Below, piece after piece: positions 20,885-34,914 of a stretch of 64,000 nucleotides of DNA (its first letter is position 1; every line of letters starts with the position of its first letter). The notes below the pieces were generated by a model that saw nothing but the letters and a program-made list of their open reading frames with translations, was not told the origin of the DNA and searched no databases. This DNA comes from Ryuthela nishihirai (taxonomy: Eukaryota; Arthropoda; Arachnida; Araneae; Heptathelidae). The position numbers and the translations under genes were made by a program. Location: assembly GCA_038380435.1 (NCBI GenBank), contig JAWZYU010000025.1:30666707-30730706 (forward strand). The letters run 5' to 3'.

Positions 20885-21259
20885 AGTTGTTCTCAAAGGT
20901 GGAGTACGCGTACCCCTTGCGGCTACGCGGTAAAAGTTTTTGCGGCACGCCTTGAGAGCTCAAAAGTAGCTAGATCTAGTAACAAAGTTTTATTCCCATT
21001 GTAACACTATAACTGTAGTTTTATCTATCTATACAAGGGGTACGCCAGTTGCATACACATTTCCAGGGGGTACGTGAAGCATAAAAGGTTGAGAATCACT
21101 GATATATATGTTTTATTTTATTCCCATTGTTATACTATAAATATAGTTTTATCTATCTATACAAGGGGTACGCCAGTTACATACACATTTCCAGGGGGTA
21201 CGTGAAGCATAAAAGGTTGAGAACCACTGATATATATGTTTTATTTTATTCCCATTGTT

Positions 21260-24200
21260 ATACTATAACTATAGTTTTATCTATCTATACAAGGGGTACG
21301 CCAGTTACATACACATTTCCAGGGGTACGTGAAGCATAAAAGGTTGAGAACCACTGATATATACGTTTTATTTTATTCCCATTGTTATACTATAACTATA
21401 GTTTTATCTATCTATACAAGGGGTACGCCAGTTGCATACACATTTCCAGGAGGTACGTGAAACATAAAAGTTTGAGACCCATTGATATATATGTTTTATT
21501 TTATTCCTATTGTTATACTATAACTATAGTTTTATCTATATATAAAAGGGGTACACCAGTTACATACACATTTCCAGGGGGTACATGAAGCATAAAAGTT
21601 TGGTGAACCACTGATATATATGTTTTATTTTATTCCCATTGTTATACTATAACTATAGTTTTATCTATATATACAAGGGGTACACCAGTTACATACACAT
21701 TTCCAGGGGGTACATGAAGCATAAAAGTTGGTGAACCACTGATATATATGTTTTATTTTATTCCCATTGTTATACTATAACTATAGTTTTATCTATCTAT
21801 ACAAGGGGTACGCCAGTTACATACACATTTCCAGGGGTACGTGAAGCATAAAAGGTTGAGAACCACTGATATATATGTTTTATTTTATTCCCATTGTTAT
21901 ACTATATCTATAGTTTTATCTATCTATACAAGGGGTTCGCCAGTTGCATACACATTTCCAGGGGGTACGTGAAGCATAAAAGGTTGAGAATCACTGATAT
22001 ATATGTTTTATTTTATTCCCATTGTTATACTATATCTATAGTTTTATCTACCTATACAAGGGGTTCGCCAGTTGCATACACATTTCCAGCGGGTACGTGA
22101 AGCATAAAAGGTTGAGAACCACTGATATATATGTTTTATTTTATTCCCATTGTTATACTATAACTATAGTTTTATCTATCTATACAAGGGGTACGCCAGT
22201 TGCATACACATTTCCAGGGGGTACGTGAAGCATAAAAGGTTGAGAACCATTGATATATATGTTTTATATTATTCCCATTGTTATACTATAACTATAGTTT
22301 TATCTATACATACAAGGGGTACACCAGTTACATACACATTTCCAGGGGGTACATGAAGCATAAAAGGTTGGTGAACCACTGATATATATGTTTTATTTTA
22401 TTCCCATTGTTATACTATAACTATAGTTTTATCTATATATACAAGGGGTACACCAGTTACATACACATTTCCAGGGGGTACATGAAGCATAAAAGGTTGG
22501 TGAACCACTGATATATATGTTTTATTTTCTTCCCATTGTTATACTATAACTATAGTTTTATCTATCTATACAAGGGGTACGCCAGTTGCATACACATTTT
22601 CAGGGGGTACATGAAGCATAAAAGGTTCAGAATCACTGATATATATGTTTTATTTAATTCCCATTGTTATACTATAACTATAGTTTTATCTGTCTACATA
22701 AGGGGTACGCCAGTTACATACACATTTCCAGGGGGTAAGTGAAGCATAAAAGGTTGAGAACCACTGATATATATGTTTTATTCTATTCCCATTGTTATAC
22801 TATAACTATAGTTTTATCTATCTATACAAGGGGTACGCCAGTTACATACACATTTCCAGGGGGTACGTGAAGCATAAAAAGTTGAGAACCACTGATATAT
22901 ATGTTTTATTTTATTCCCATTGTTATACTATAACTATAGTTTTATCTATCTATACAAGGGGTATGCCAGTTGCATACTCAATTTCAGGGGGTACGTGAAG
23001 CATAAAAGGTTGAGAATCACTGATATATATGTTTTATTTTATTCCCATTGTTATACTATAACTATAGTTTTATCTATCTATACAAGGGGTACGCCAGTTA
23101 CATACACATATCCAGGGGGTACGTGAAGCATAAAACGTTGAGAATCACTGATATATATGTTTTATTTTATTCCCATTGTTATACTATATCTATAGTTTTA
23201 TCTATCTATACAAGGGGTTCGCCAGTTGCATACACATTTCCAGGGGGTACGTGAAGCATAAAAGTTTGAGAACCACTGATATATATGTTTTATTTTATTC
23301 CCATTGTTATACTATAACTATAGTTTTATCTATCTATACAAGGGGTATGACAGTTGCATACACATTTCCAGGGGGTACGTGAAGCATAAAAGGTTGAGAA
23401 CCATTGATATATATGTTTTATTTTATTCCCATTGTTATACTATAACTATAGTTTTATCTATATATACAAGGGGTACACCAGTTACATACACATTTCCAGG
23501 GGGTACATGAAGCATAAAAGGTTGGTGAACCACTGATATATATGTTTTATTTTATTCCCATTGTTATACTATAACTATAGTTTTATCTATATATACAAGG
23601 GGTACACCAGTTACATACACATTTCCAGGGGGTACATGAAGCATAAAAGTTTGGTGAACCACTGATATATATGTTTTATTTTATTCCCATTGTTATACTA
23701 TATCTATAGTTTTATCTATCTATACAAGGGGTTCGAAAGTTGCATACACATTTCCAGGGGGTACGTGAAGCATAAAAGGTTGAGAACCATTGATATATAT
23801 GTTTTATTTTATTCCCATTGTTATACTATAACTATAGTTTTATCTATCTATACAAGGGGTACGCCAGTTACATTCACATTTCCAGGAGGTACGTGAAGCA
23901 TAAAAGGTTGAGAACCACTGATATATATATTTTATTTTATTCCCATTGTTATACTATAACTATAGTTTTATCTATCTACATAAGGGGTACGCCAGTTACA
24001 TACACATTTCCAGGGGGTAAGTGAAGCATAGAAGGTTGAGAACCACTGATATATATGTTTTATTTTATTCCCATTGTTATACTATAACTATAGTTTTATC
24101 TATCTATATAAGGGGTACGCCAGTTACATACACATTTCCAGGGGGTACGTGAAGCATAAAAGGTTGAGAACCACTGATATATATGTTTTATTTTATTCCC

Positions 24201-27200
24201 ATTGTTATACTATAACTATAGTTTTATCTATCTACATAAGGGGTACGCCAGTTACATACACATTTCCAGGGGGTACGTGAAGCATAAAAGGTTGAGAACC
24301 ACTGATATATATGTTTTATTTTATTCCCATTGTTATAATATAACTATAGTTTTATCTATCTATACAAGGGGTACGCCAGTTGCATACACATTTTCAGGGG
24401 GTACGTGAAGCATAAAAGGTTGAGAATCACTGATATATATGTTTTATTTTATTCCCATTGTTATACTATAACTATAGTTTTATCTATCTATACAAGGGGT
24501 ACGCCAGTTGCATACACATTTCCAGGGGGTACGTGAAGCATAAAAGGTTGAGAATCACTGATATATATGTTTTATTTTATTCCCATTGTTATACTATATC
24601 TATAGTTTTATCTATCTATACAAGGGGTTCGCCAGTTGCATACACATTTCCAGGGGGTACGTGAAGCATAAAAGGTTGAGAACCACTGATATATATGTTT
24701 TATTTTATTCCCATTGTTATTCTATAACTATAGTTTTATCTATCTATACAAGGGGTACGCCAGTTACATACACATTTCCAGGGGTACGTGAAGCATAAAA
24801 GGTTGAGAACCACTGATATATACGTTTTATTTTATTCCCATTGTTATACTATAACTATAGTTTTATCTATCTATACAAGGGGTACGCCAGTTGCATACAC
24901 ATTTCCAGGAGGTACGTGAAACATAAAAGTTTGAGACCCATTGATATATATGTTTTATTTTATTCCTATTGTTATACTATAACTATAGTTTTATCTATAT
25001 ATAAAAGGGGTACACCAGTTACATACACATTTCCAGGGGGTACATGAAGCATAAAAGTTTGGTGAACCACTGATGTATATATGTTTTATTTTATTCCCAT
25101 TGTTATACTATAACTATAGTTTTATCTATATATACAAGGGGTACACCAGTTACATACACATTTCCAGGGGGTACATGAAGCATAAAAGTTGGTGAACCAC
25201 TGATATATATGTTTTATTTTATTCCCATTGTTATACTATAACTATAGTTTTATCTATCTATACAAGGGGTACGCCAGTTACATACACATTTCCAGGGGTA
25301 CGTGAAGCATAAAAGGTTGAGAACCACTGATATATATGTTTTATTTTATTCCCATTGTTATACTATATCTATAGTTTTATCTATCTATACAAGGGGTTCG
25401 CCAGTTGCATACACATTTCCAGGGGGTACGTGAAGCATAAAAGGTTGAGAATCACTGATATATATGTTTTATTTTATTCCCATTGTTATACTATATCTAT
25501 AGTTTTATCTACCTATACAAGGGGTTCGCCAGTTGCATACACATTTCCAGCGGGTACGTGAAGCATAAAAGGTTGAGAACCACTGATATATATGTTTTAT
25601 TTTATTCCCATTGTTATACTATAACTATAGTTTTATCTATCTATACAAGGGGTACGCCAGTTGCATACACATTTCCAGGGGGTACGTGAAGCATAAAAGG
25701 TTGAGAACCATTGATATATATGTTTTATATTATTCCCATTGTTATACTATAACTATAGTTTTATCTATACATACAAGGGGTACACCAGTTACATACACAT
25801 TTCCAGGGGGTACATGAAGCATAAAAGGTTGGTGAACCACTGATATATATGTTTTATTTTATTCCCATTGTTATACTATAACTATAGTTTTATCTATATA
25901 TACAAGGGGTACACCAGTTACATACACATTTCCAGGGGGTACATGAAGCATAAAAGGTTGGTGAACCACTGATATATATGTTTTATTTTCTTCCCATTGT
26001 TATACTATAACTATAGTTTTATCTATCTATACAAGGGGTACGCCAGTTGCATACACATTTTCAGGGGGTACATGAAGCATAAAAGGTTCAGAATCACTGA
26101 TATATATGTTTTATTTAATTCCCATTGTTATACTATAACTATAGTTTTATCTGTCTACATAAGGGGTACGCCAGTTACATACACATTTCCAGGGGGTAAG
26201 TGAAGCATAAAAGGTTGAGAACCACTGATATATATGTTTTATTCTATTCCCATTGTTATACTATAACTATAGTTTTATCTATCTATACAAGGGGTACGCC
26301 AGTTACATACACATTTCCAGGGGGTACGTGAAGCATAAAAAGTTGAGAACCACTGATATATATGTTTTATTTTATTCCCATTGTTATACTATAACTATAG
26401 TTTTATCTATCTATACAAGGGGTATGCCAGTTGCATACTCAATTTCAGGGGGTACGTGAAGCATAAAAGGTTGAGAATCACTGATATATATGTTTTATTT
26501 TATTCCCATTGTTATACTATAACTATAGTTTTATCTATCTATACAAGGGGTACGCCAGTTACATACACATATCCAGGGGGTACGTGAAGCATAAAACGTT
26601 GAGAATCACTGATATATATGTTTTATTTTATTCCCATTGTTATACTATATCTATAGTTTTATCTATCTATACAAGGGGTTCGCCAGTTGCATACACATTT
26701 CCAGGGGGTACGTGAAGCATAAAAGTTTGAGAACCACTGATATATATGTTTTATTTTATTCCCATTGTTATACTATAACTATAGTTTTATCTATCTATAC
26801 AAGGGGTATGACAGTTGCATACACATTTCCAGGGGGTACGTGAAGCATAAAAGGTTGAGAACCATTGATATATATGTTTTATTTTATTCCCATTGTTATA
26901 CTATAACTATAGTTTTATCTATATATACAAGGGGTACACCAGTTACATACACATTTCCAGGGGGTACATGAAGCATAAAAGGTTGGTGAACCACTGATAT
27001 ATATGTTTTATTTTATTCCCATTGTTATACTATAACTATAGTTTTATCTATATATACAAGGGGTACACCAGTTACATACACATTTCCAGGGGGTACATGA
27101 AGCATAAAAGTTTGGTGAACCACTGATATATATGTTTTATTTTATTCCCATTGTTATACTATATCTATAGTTTTATCTATCTATACAAGGGGTTCGAAAG

Positions 27201-28300
27201 TTGCATACACATTTCCAGGGGGTACGTGAAGCATAAAAGGTTGAGAACCATTGATATATATGTTTTATTTTATTCCCATTGTTATACTATAACTATAGTT
27301 TTATCTATCTATACAAGGGGTACGCCAGTTACATTCACATTTCCAGGAGGTACGTGAAGCATAAAAGGTTGAGAACCACTGATATATATATTTTATTTTA
27401 TTCCCATTGTTATACTATAACTATAGTTTTATCTATCTACATAAGGGGTACGCCAGTTACATACACATTTCCAGGGGGTAAGTGAAGCATAGAAGGTTGA
27501 GAACCACTGATATATATGTTTTATTTTATTCCCATTGTTATACTATAACTATAGTTTTATCTATCTATATAAGGGGTACGCCAGTTACATACACATTTCC
27601 AGGGGGTACGTGAAGCATAAAAGGTTGAGAACCACTGATATATATGTTTTATTTTATTCCCATTGTTATACTATAACTATAGTTTTATCTATCTACATAA
27701 GGGGTACGCCAGTTACATACACATTTCCAGGGGGTACGTGAAGCATAAAAGGTTGAGAACCACTGATATATATGTTTTATTTTATTCCCATTGTTATAAT
27801 ATAACTATAGTTTTATCTATCTATACAAGGGGTACGCCAGTTGCATACACATTTTCAGGGGGTACGTGAAGCATAAAAGGTTGAGAATCACTGATATATA
27901 TGTTTTATTTTATTCCCATTGTTATACTATAACTATAGTTTTATCTATCTATACAAGGGGTACGCCAGTTGCATACACATTTCCAGGGGGTACGTGAAGC
28001 ATAAAAGGTTGAGAATCACTGATATATATGTTTTATTTTATTCCCATTGTTATACTATATCTATAGTTTTATCTATCTATACAAGGGGTTCGCCAGTTGC
28101 ATACACATTTCCAGGGGGTACGTGAAGCATAAAAGGTTGAGAACCACTGATATATATGTTTTATTTTATTCCCATTGTTATTCTATAACTATAGTTTTAT
28201 CTATCTATACAAGGGGTACGCCAGTTACATACACATTTCCAGGGGTACGTGAAGCATAAAAGGTTGAGAACCACTGATATATACGTTTTATTTTATTCCC
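21260..28300. repeat. Tandem 3.46-kb higher-order duplication in the satellite
   Basis: Unit variants at 21260-24720 recur in the same order at 24720-28180, offset 3459-3461 bp (27 units). Markers: a CCAGGGGTACG 1-bp-short unit at 21322, 24781 and 28242; an AACATAAAAGTTTGAGACCC unit at about 21460, 24920 and 28380. The offset change of 2 bp is one TA insertion at 25074. A third copy starts after 28180 but diverges within about 250 bp. Confidence 0.92.
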
Positions 28301-31300
28301 ATTGTTATACTATAACTATAGTTTTATCTATCTATACAAGGGGTACACCAGTTGCATACACATTTCCAGGAGGTACGTGAAACATAAAAGTTTGAGACCC
28401 ATTGATATATATGCTTTATTTTATTGCCATTTTTATACTATAACTATAGTTTTATCTATCTATACAAGGGGTACGCCAGTTACATACACATATCCAGGGG
28501 GTACGTGAAGCATAAAAGGTTGAGAACCACTGATATATATGTTTCATTTTATTCCCATTGTTGTACTATAACTATAGTTTTATCTATCTATACAAGGGGT
28601 ACGCCAGTTGCATACACATTTCCAGGGGGTACGTGAAGCATAAAAGGTTGAGAATCACTGATATATATGTTTTATTTTATTCCCATTGTTATACTATAAC
28701 TATAGTTTTATCTATCTATACAAGGGGTACGCCAGTTACATACACATTTCCAGGGGGTACGTGAAGCATAAAAGGTTGAGAACCACTGATATATATGTTT
28801 TATTTTATTCCCATTATTATACTATAACTATAGTTTTATCTATATATACAAGGGGTACACCAGTTACATACACATTTCCAGGGGGTACGTGAAGCATAAA
28901 AGGTTGAGAACCACTGGTATATATGTTTTATTTTATTCCCATTGTTATACTATAACTATAGTTTTATCTATCTATACAAGGGGTACGCCAGTTACATACA
29001 CATTTCCAGGGGGTACGTGAAGCATAAAAGGTTGAGAACCACTGATATATATGTTTTATTTTATTCCCATTGTTATACTATAACTATAGTTTTATCTATC
29101 TATACAAGGGGTACGCCAGTTGCATACACATTTCCAGGGGGTACGTGAAGCATAAAAGGTTGAGAACCACTGATATATATGTTTTATTTTATTCCCATTG
29201 TTATACTATAAATATAGTTTTATCTATCTATACAAGGGGTACGCCAGTTACATACAAATTTCCAGGGGGTACCTGAAGCATAAAAGGTTGAGAACCACTG
29301 ATACATATGTTTAATTTTATTCCCATTGTTATACTATAAATATAGTTTTATCTATCTATACAAGGGGTACGCCAGTTACATACACATTTCCAGGGGGTAC
29401 GTGAAGCATAAAAGGTTGAGAACCACTGATATATATGTTTTATTTTATTACCATTGTTATACTATAACTATAGTTTTATCTATCTATACAAGGGGTACGC
29501 CAGTTACATTCACATTTCCAGGAGGTACGTGAAGCATAAAAGGTTGAGAACCACTGATATATATATTTTATTTTATTCCCATTGTTATACTATAACTATA
29601 GTTTATCTATCTATAAAAGGGGTACGCCAGTTACATACACATTTCCAGGGGGTACGTGAAGCATAAAAGGTTGAGAACCACTGATACATATGTTTTATTT
29701 TATTCCCATTGTTATACTATAACTATAGTTTTATCTATCTATACAAGGGGTACACCAGTTACATACACATTTCCAGGGGGTACGTGAAGCATAAAAGGTT
29801 GAGAACCACTGATATATACGTTTTATTTTATTCCCATTGTTATACTATAACTATAGTTTTATCAATCTATACAAGGGGTACGCCAGTTACATACACATTT
29901 CCAGGGGGTACGTGAAGCATAAAAGGTTGAGAACCACTGATATATATTTTATTTTATTCTCATTGTTATACTATAACTATAGTTTTATCTCTCTATACAA
30001 GGGATACGCCAGTTACATACACATTTCCAGGGGGTACGTGAAGCATAAAAGGTTGAGAACCACTGATATATATATATATATGTTTTATTTTATTCCCATT
30101 GTTATACTATAACTATAGTTTTATCTCTCTATACAAGGGATACGCCAGTTACATACACATTTCCAGGGGGTACGTGAAGCATAAAAGGTTGAGAACCACT
30201 GATATATATATATATATGTTTTATTTTATTCCCATTGTTATACTATAACTATAGTTTTATCTCTCTATACAAGGGGTACGCCAGTTACATACACATTTCC
30301 AGGGGGTACGTGAAGCATAATAGGTTGAGAACCACTGATATATATGTTTTATTTTATTCCCATTGTTATACTATAACTATAGTTTTATCTATCTATACAA
30401 GGGGTACACCAGTTACATACACATTTCCAGGGGGTACGTGAAGCATAAAAGGTTGAGAACCACTGATATATACGTTTTATTTTATTGCCATTGTTATACT
30501 ATAACTATAGTTTTATCTATCTATACAAGGGGTACACCAGTTACATACACATTTCCAGGGGGTACGTGAAGCATAAAAGGTTGAGAACCACTGATATATA
30601 CGTTTTTTTTTATTCCCATTTTTATACTATAACTATAGTTTTATCTCTCTATACAAGGGGTACGCCAGTTACATACACATTTCCAGGGGGTACGTGAAGC
30701 ATAATAGGTTGAGAACTACTGATATATATGTTTTATTTTATTCCCATTGTTATACTATAACTATAGTTTTATCCATCTACACAAGAGGTATGCCAGTTAC
30801 ATACACATTTCCAGGGGGTACGTGAAGCATAAAAGGTTGAGAACCACTGATATATATGTTTTATTTTATTCCCATTGTTATACTATAACTATAGTTTTAT
30901 CTCTCTATAAAAGGGGTACGCCAGTTACATACACATTTCCAGGGGGTACGTGAAGCATAAAAGGTTGAGAACCACTGATATATACGTTTTATTTTATTCC
31001 CATTGTTATACTATAACTATAGTTTTATCTATCTATACAAGGGGTACGCCAGTTACATACACATTTCCAGGGGGTACGTGAAGTATAAAAGGTTGAGAAC
31101 CACTGATATATACGTTTTATTTTATTCCCATTGTTATACTATAACTATAGTTTTATCTCTCTATACAAGGGATACGCCAGTTACATACACATTTCCAGGG
31201 GGTGCGTGAAGCATAAAAGGTTGAGAACCATTGATATATATGTTTTATTTTATTCCCATAGTTTTACTATAACTATAGTTTTATCTCTCTATACAAGGGA

Positions 31301-32154
31301 TACGCCAGTTTCATACACATTTCCAGGGGGTACGTGAAGCATGAAAGGTTGAGAACCACTGATATATACGTTTTATTTTATTCCCATTGTTATGCTATAA
31401 CTATAGTTTTATCTCTCTATACAAGGGATACGCCAGTTACATACACATTTCCAGGGGGTGCGTGAAGCATAAAAGTTTGAGAACCACTGATATATATGTT
31501 TTATTTTATTCCCATTGTTATACTATAACTATAGTTTTATCTCTCTATACAAGGGATACGCCAGTTACATACACATTTCCAGGGAGTACGTGAAGCATGA
31601 AAGGTTGAGAACCACTGATATATACGTTTTATTTTATTCCCATTGTTATACTATAACTATAGTTTTATCTCTCTATACAAGGAATACGCCAGTTACATAC
31701 ACATTTCCAGGGGGTGCGTGAAGCATAAAATGTTGAGAACCACTGATATATATGTTTTATTTTATTCCCATTGTTATACTATAACTATAGTGTTATCTCT
31801 CTATACAAGGGATACGCCAGTTACATACACATTTCCAGGGGGTGCGTGAAGCATAAAAGGTTGAGAACCACTAATATATATGTTTTATTTTATTCCCATT
31901 GTTATACTATAACTATAGTTTTATCTCTCTATACAAGGGATACGCCAGTTACATACACATTTCCAGGGGGTACGTGAAGCATGAAAGGTTGAGAACCACT
32001 GATATATATGTTTTATTTTATTCCCATTGTTATACTATAACTATAGTTTTATCTCTCTATACAAGGGATACGCCAGTTACATACACATTTCCAGGGGGTA
32101 CGTGAAGCATGAAAGGTTGAGAACCACTGATATATATGTTTTATTTTATTCCCA

Positions 32155-33890
32155 TTGTTATACTATAACTATAGTTTTATCTCTCTATGCAAGGGATACG
32201 CCAGTTACATACACATTTCCAGGGGGTACGTGAAGCATAAAAGTTTGAGAACCACTGATATATATGTTTTATTTTATTCCCATTGTTATACTATAACTAT
32301 AGTTTTATCTCTCTATACAAGGGATACTCCAGTTACATACACATTTCCAGGGGGTACGTGAAGCATGAAAGGTTGAGAACCACTGATATACATGTTTTAT
32401 TTTATTCCCATTGTTATACTATAACTATAGTTTTATCTATCTATACAAGGGGTACGCCAGTTATATACACATTTCCAGGGGGTACGTGAAGCATAAAAGT
32501 TTGAGAATCATTGATATATATGTTTTATTTTATTCCCATTGTTATACTATAACTATAGTTTTATCTCTCTATACAAGGGATACGCCAGTTACATACACAT
32601 TTCCAGGGGGTACGTGAAGCATAAAAGGTTGAGAACCACTGATATATATGTTTTATTTTATTCCCATTGTTATACTATAACTATAGTGTTTTCTCTCTAT
32701 ACAAGGGATACGCCAGTTACATACACATTTCCAGGGGGTGCGTGAAGCATAAAAGGTTGAGAACCACTGATATATATGTTTTATTTTATTCCCATTGTTA
32801 TACTATAACTATAGTTTTATCTCTCTATACAAGGGTTACGCCAGTTACATACACATTTCCAGGGGGTACGTGAAGCATGAAAGGTTGAGAAGCACTGATA
32901 TATATGTTTTATTTTATTCCCATTGTTATACTATAACTATAGTTTTATCTCTCTATACAAGGGATACGCCAGTTACATACACATTTCCAGGGGGTACGTG
33001 AAGCATGAAAGGTTGAGAACCACTGATATATATGTTTTATTTTATTCCCATTGTTATACTATAACTATAGTTTTATCTCTCTATGCAAGGGATACGCCAG
33101 TTACATACACATTTCCAGGGGGTACGTGAAGCATGAAAGGTTGAGAACCACTGATATATATGTTTTATTTTATTCCCCTTGTTATACTATAACTATAGTT
33201 TTATCTCTCTATACAAGGGATACGCCAGTTATATACACATTTCCAGGGGGTACGTGAAGCATGAAAGGTTGAGAACCACTGATATATATGTTTTATTTTA
33301 TTCCCATTGTTATACTATAACTATAGTTTTATCTCTCTATACAAGGGATACGCCAGTTACATACACATTTCCAGGGGGTACGTGAAGCATGAAAGGTTGA
33401 GAACCACTGATATATATGTTTTATTTTATTCCCATTGTTATACTATAACTATAGTTTTATCTCTCTATGCAAGGGATACGCCAGTTACATACACATTTCC
33501 AGGGGGTACGTGAAGCATAAAAGTTTGAGAACCACTGATATATATGTTTTATTTTATTCCCATTGTTATACTATAACTATAGTTTTATCTCTCTATACAA
33601 GGGATACGCCAGTTACATACACATTTCCAGGGGGTACGTGAAGCATGAAAGGTTGAGAACCACTGATATACATGTTTTATTTTATTCCCATTGTTATACT
33701 ATAACTATAGTTTTATCTATCTATACAAGGGGTACGCCAGTTATATACACATTTCCAGGGGGTACGTGAAGCATAAAAGTTTGAGAATCACTGATATATA
33801 TGTTTTATTTTATTCCCATTGTTATACTATAACTATAGTTTTATCTCTCTATACAAGGGATACGCCAGTTACATACACATTTCCAGGGGG
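32155..33890. repeat. 1280-bp higher-order repeat at the right of the satellite
   Basis: Three successive variant units, marked by CTCTCTATGCAAGGG, GATATACATGTTTTATT and GCCAGTTATATACACA, occur at about 32155-32520 and again at 33435-33800. The offset is 1280 bp, ten units. This is an independent duplication from the 3.46-kb one. Confidence 0.85.
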
Positions 33891-34569
33891 TGCGTGAAGC
33901 ATAAAATGTTGAGAACCACTGATATATATGTTTTATTTTATTCCCATTGTTATACTATAACTATAGTGTTATCTCTCTATACAAGGGATACGCCAGTTAC
34001 ATACACATTTCCAGGGGGTGCGTGAAGCATGAAAGGTTGAGAACCACTGATATATATGTTTTATTTTATTCCCATTGTTATACTATAACTATAGTTTTAT
34101 CTCTCTATACAAGGGATACGCCAGTTACATACACATTTCCAGGGGGTACGTGAAGCATGAAAGGTTGAGAACCACTGATATATATGTTTTATTTTATTCC
34201 CATTGTTATACTATAACTATAGTTTTATCTCTCTATACAAGGGATACGCCAGTTACATACACATTTCCAGGGGGTACGTGAAGCATAAAAGGTTGAGAAC
34301 CACTGATATATATGTTTTATTTTATTCCCATTGTTATACTATAACTATAGTTTTATCTCTCTATACAAGGGATACGCCAGTTACATACACATTTCCAGGG
34401 GGTACGTGAAGCATGAAAGGTTGAGAACCACTGATATATATGTTTTATTTTATTCCCATTGTTATACTATAACTATAGTTTTATCTATCTATACAAGGGG
34501 TACACCAGTTACATACACATTTCCAGGGGGTACGTGAAGCATAAAAGGTTGAGAACCACTGCTGTAAAG

Positions 34570-34903
34570 GACGAACAAGGAAGAAAAGAGTGAAACAAAG
34601 TGCAGAAATACAAAGATAAAAAGAGTCAACAAGCGTAAAAAGAAAAATAATAATTGGGTGTATAGGACCCATAAAATAAAAAAAAATATTCTTCAAATAT
34701 TTCTTTCAATAATTGCCAGTTTTGCATGTTTCTTAGGCCTGACTTTGCCGCTGTGAAGTATTCGAACTTCCACAGCTCTTTAAATACCCAATGAATATTG
34801 TTCAACATGAGCTGTAGAGAGATTTTAATAAAATTTGAATTTATCTAGTCCTATTTTCCTGTAAAAGGTTTATTGTAGGAATTACTGATCTTCGAATTTG
34901 ACT
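34570..34903. other. Flank of the hAT-like element with MITE-2 trace
   Basis: 34735-34850 resembles the reversed MITE-2 arm (CCGCTGTGAAGTATTCGAAC, TTCCACAGCTCTTTAAATAC, AATGAATATTGTTCAACATG), diverged. The rest is AT-rich with no recognised feature. Confidence 0.45.
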
Positions 34904-34914
34904 CTCCATTAAAT

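Larger units (their letters stand above)
20885..34561. mobile_element. hAT-like non-autonomous element expanded into a satellite
   Basis: The left end TAGTTGTTCTCAAAGGTGGA and the right end (reverse complement CAGTGGTTCTCAACCTTTTA) have the form of hAT-superfamily termini. Flanking 8-bp direct repeats GTGTAAAG (20877-20884) and CTGTAAAG (34562-34569) match in 7 of 8 positions, the hAT target length. Except for about 100 bp of unique left subterminal sequence (GTACGCGTACCCCTTGCGG and following), the whole interior is a 128-bp tandem array. Each unit contains a copy of the right terminus (GGTTGAGAACCACTG) and two subterminal GGGGTACG motifs. It contains no transposase gene. The hAT assignment rests on ends and TSD only. 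Confidence 0.8.
20990..34561. repeat. 128-bp satellite array, ~106 units
   Basis: Unit parts in order: GATATATATGTTTTATTTTA, TTCCCATTGTTATACTATAA, CTATAGTTTTATCTATCTAT, ACAAGGGGTACGCCAGTTAC, ATACACATTTCCAGGGGGTA, CGTGAAGCATAAAAGGTTGA, GAACCACT. The left two thirds carry CTATCTATACAAGGGGTAC. From about 31100 the units mostly read CTCTCTATACAAGGGATAC and often GCATGAAAGG. A 68-codon frame recurs in almost every unit and overlaps the next; it is a by-product of the repeat. Around 29950-30240 some units have a longer (TA)n run. Confidence 0.97.

Noticed and set aside
21127..34537. Long series of 68-codon open frames starting MLYY
   Set aside because: They recur every 128 bp, overlap each other and follow the satellite unit. 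Repetition, not selection, keeps them open.
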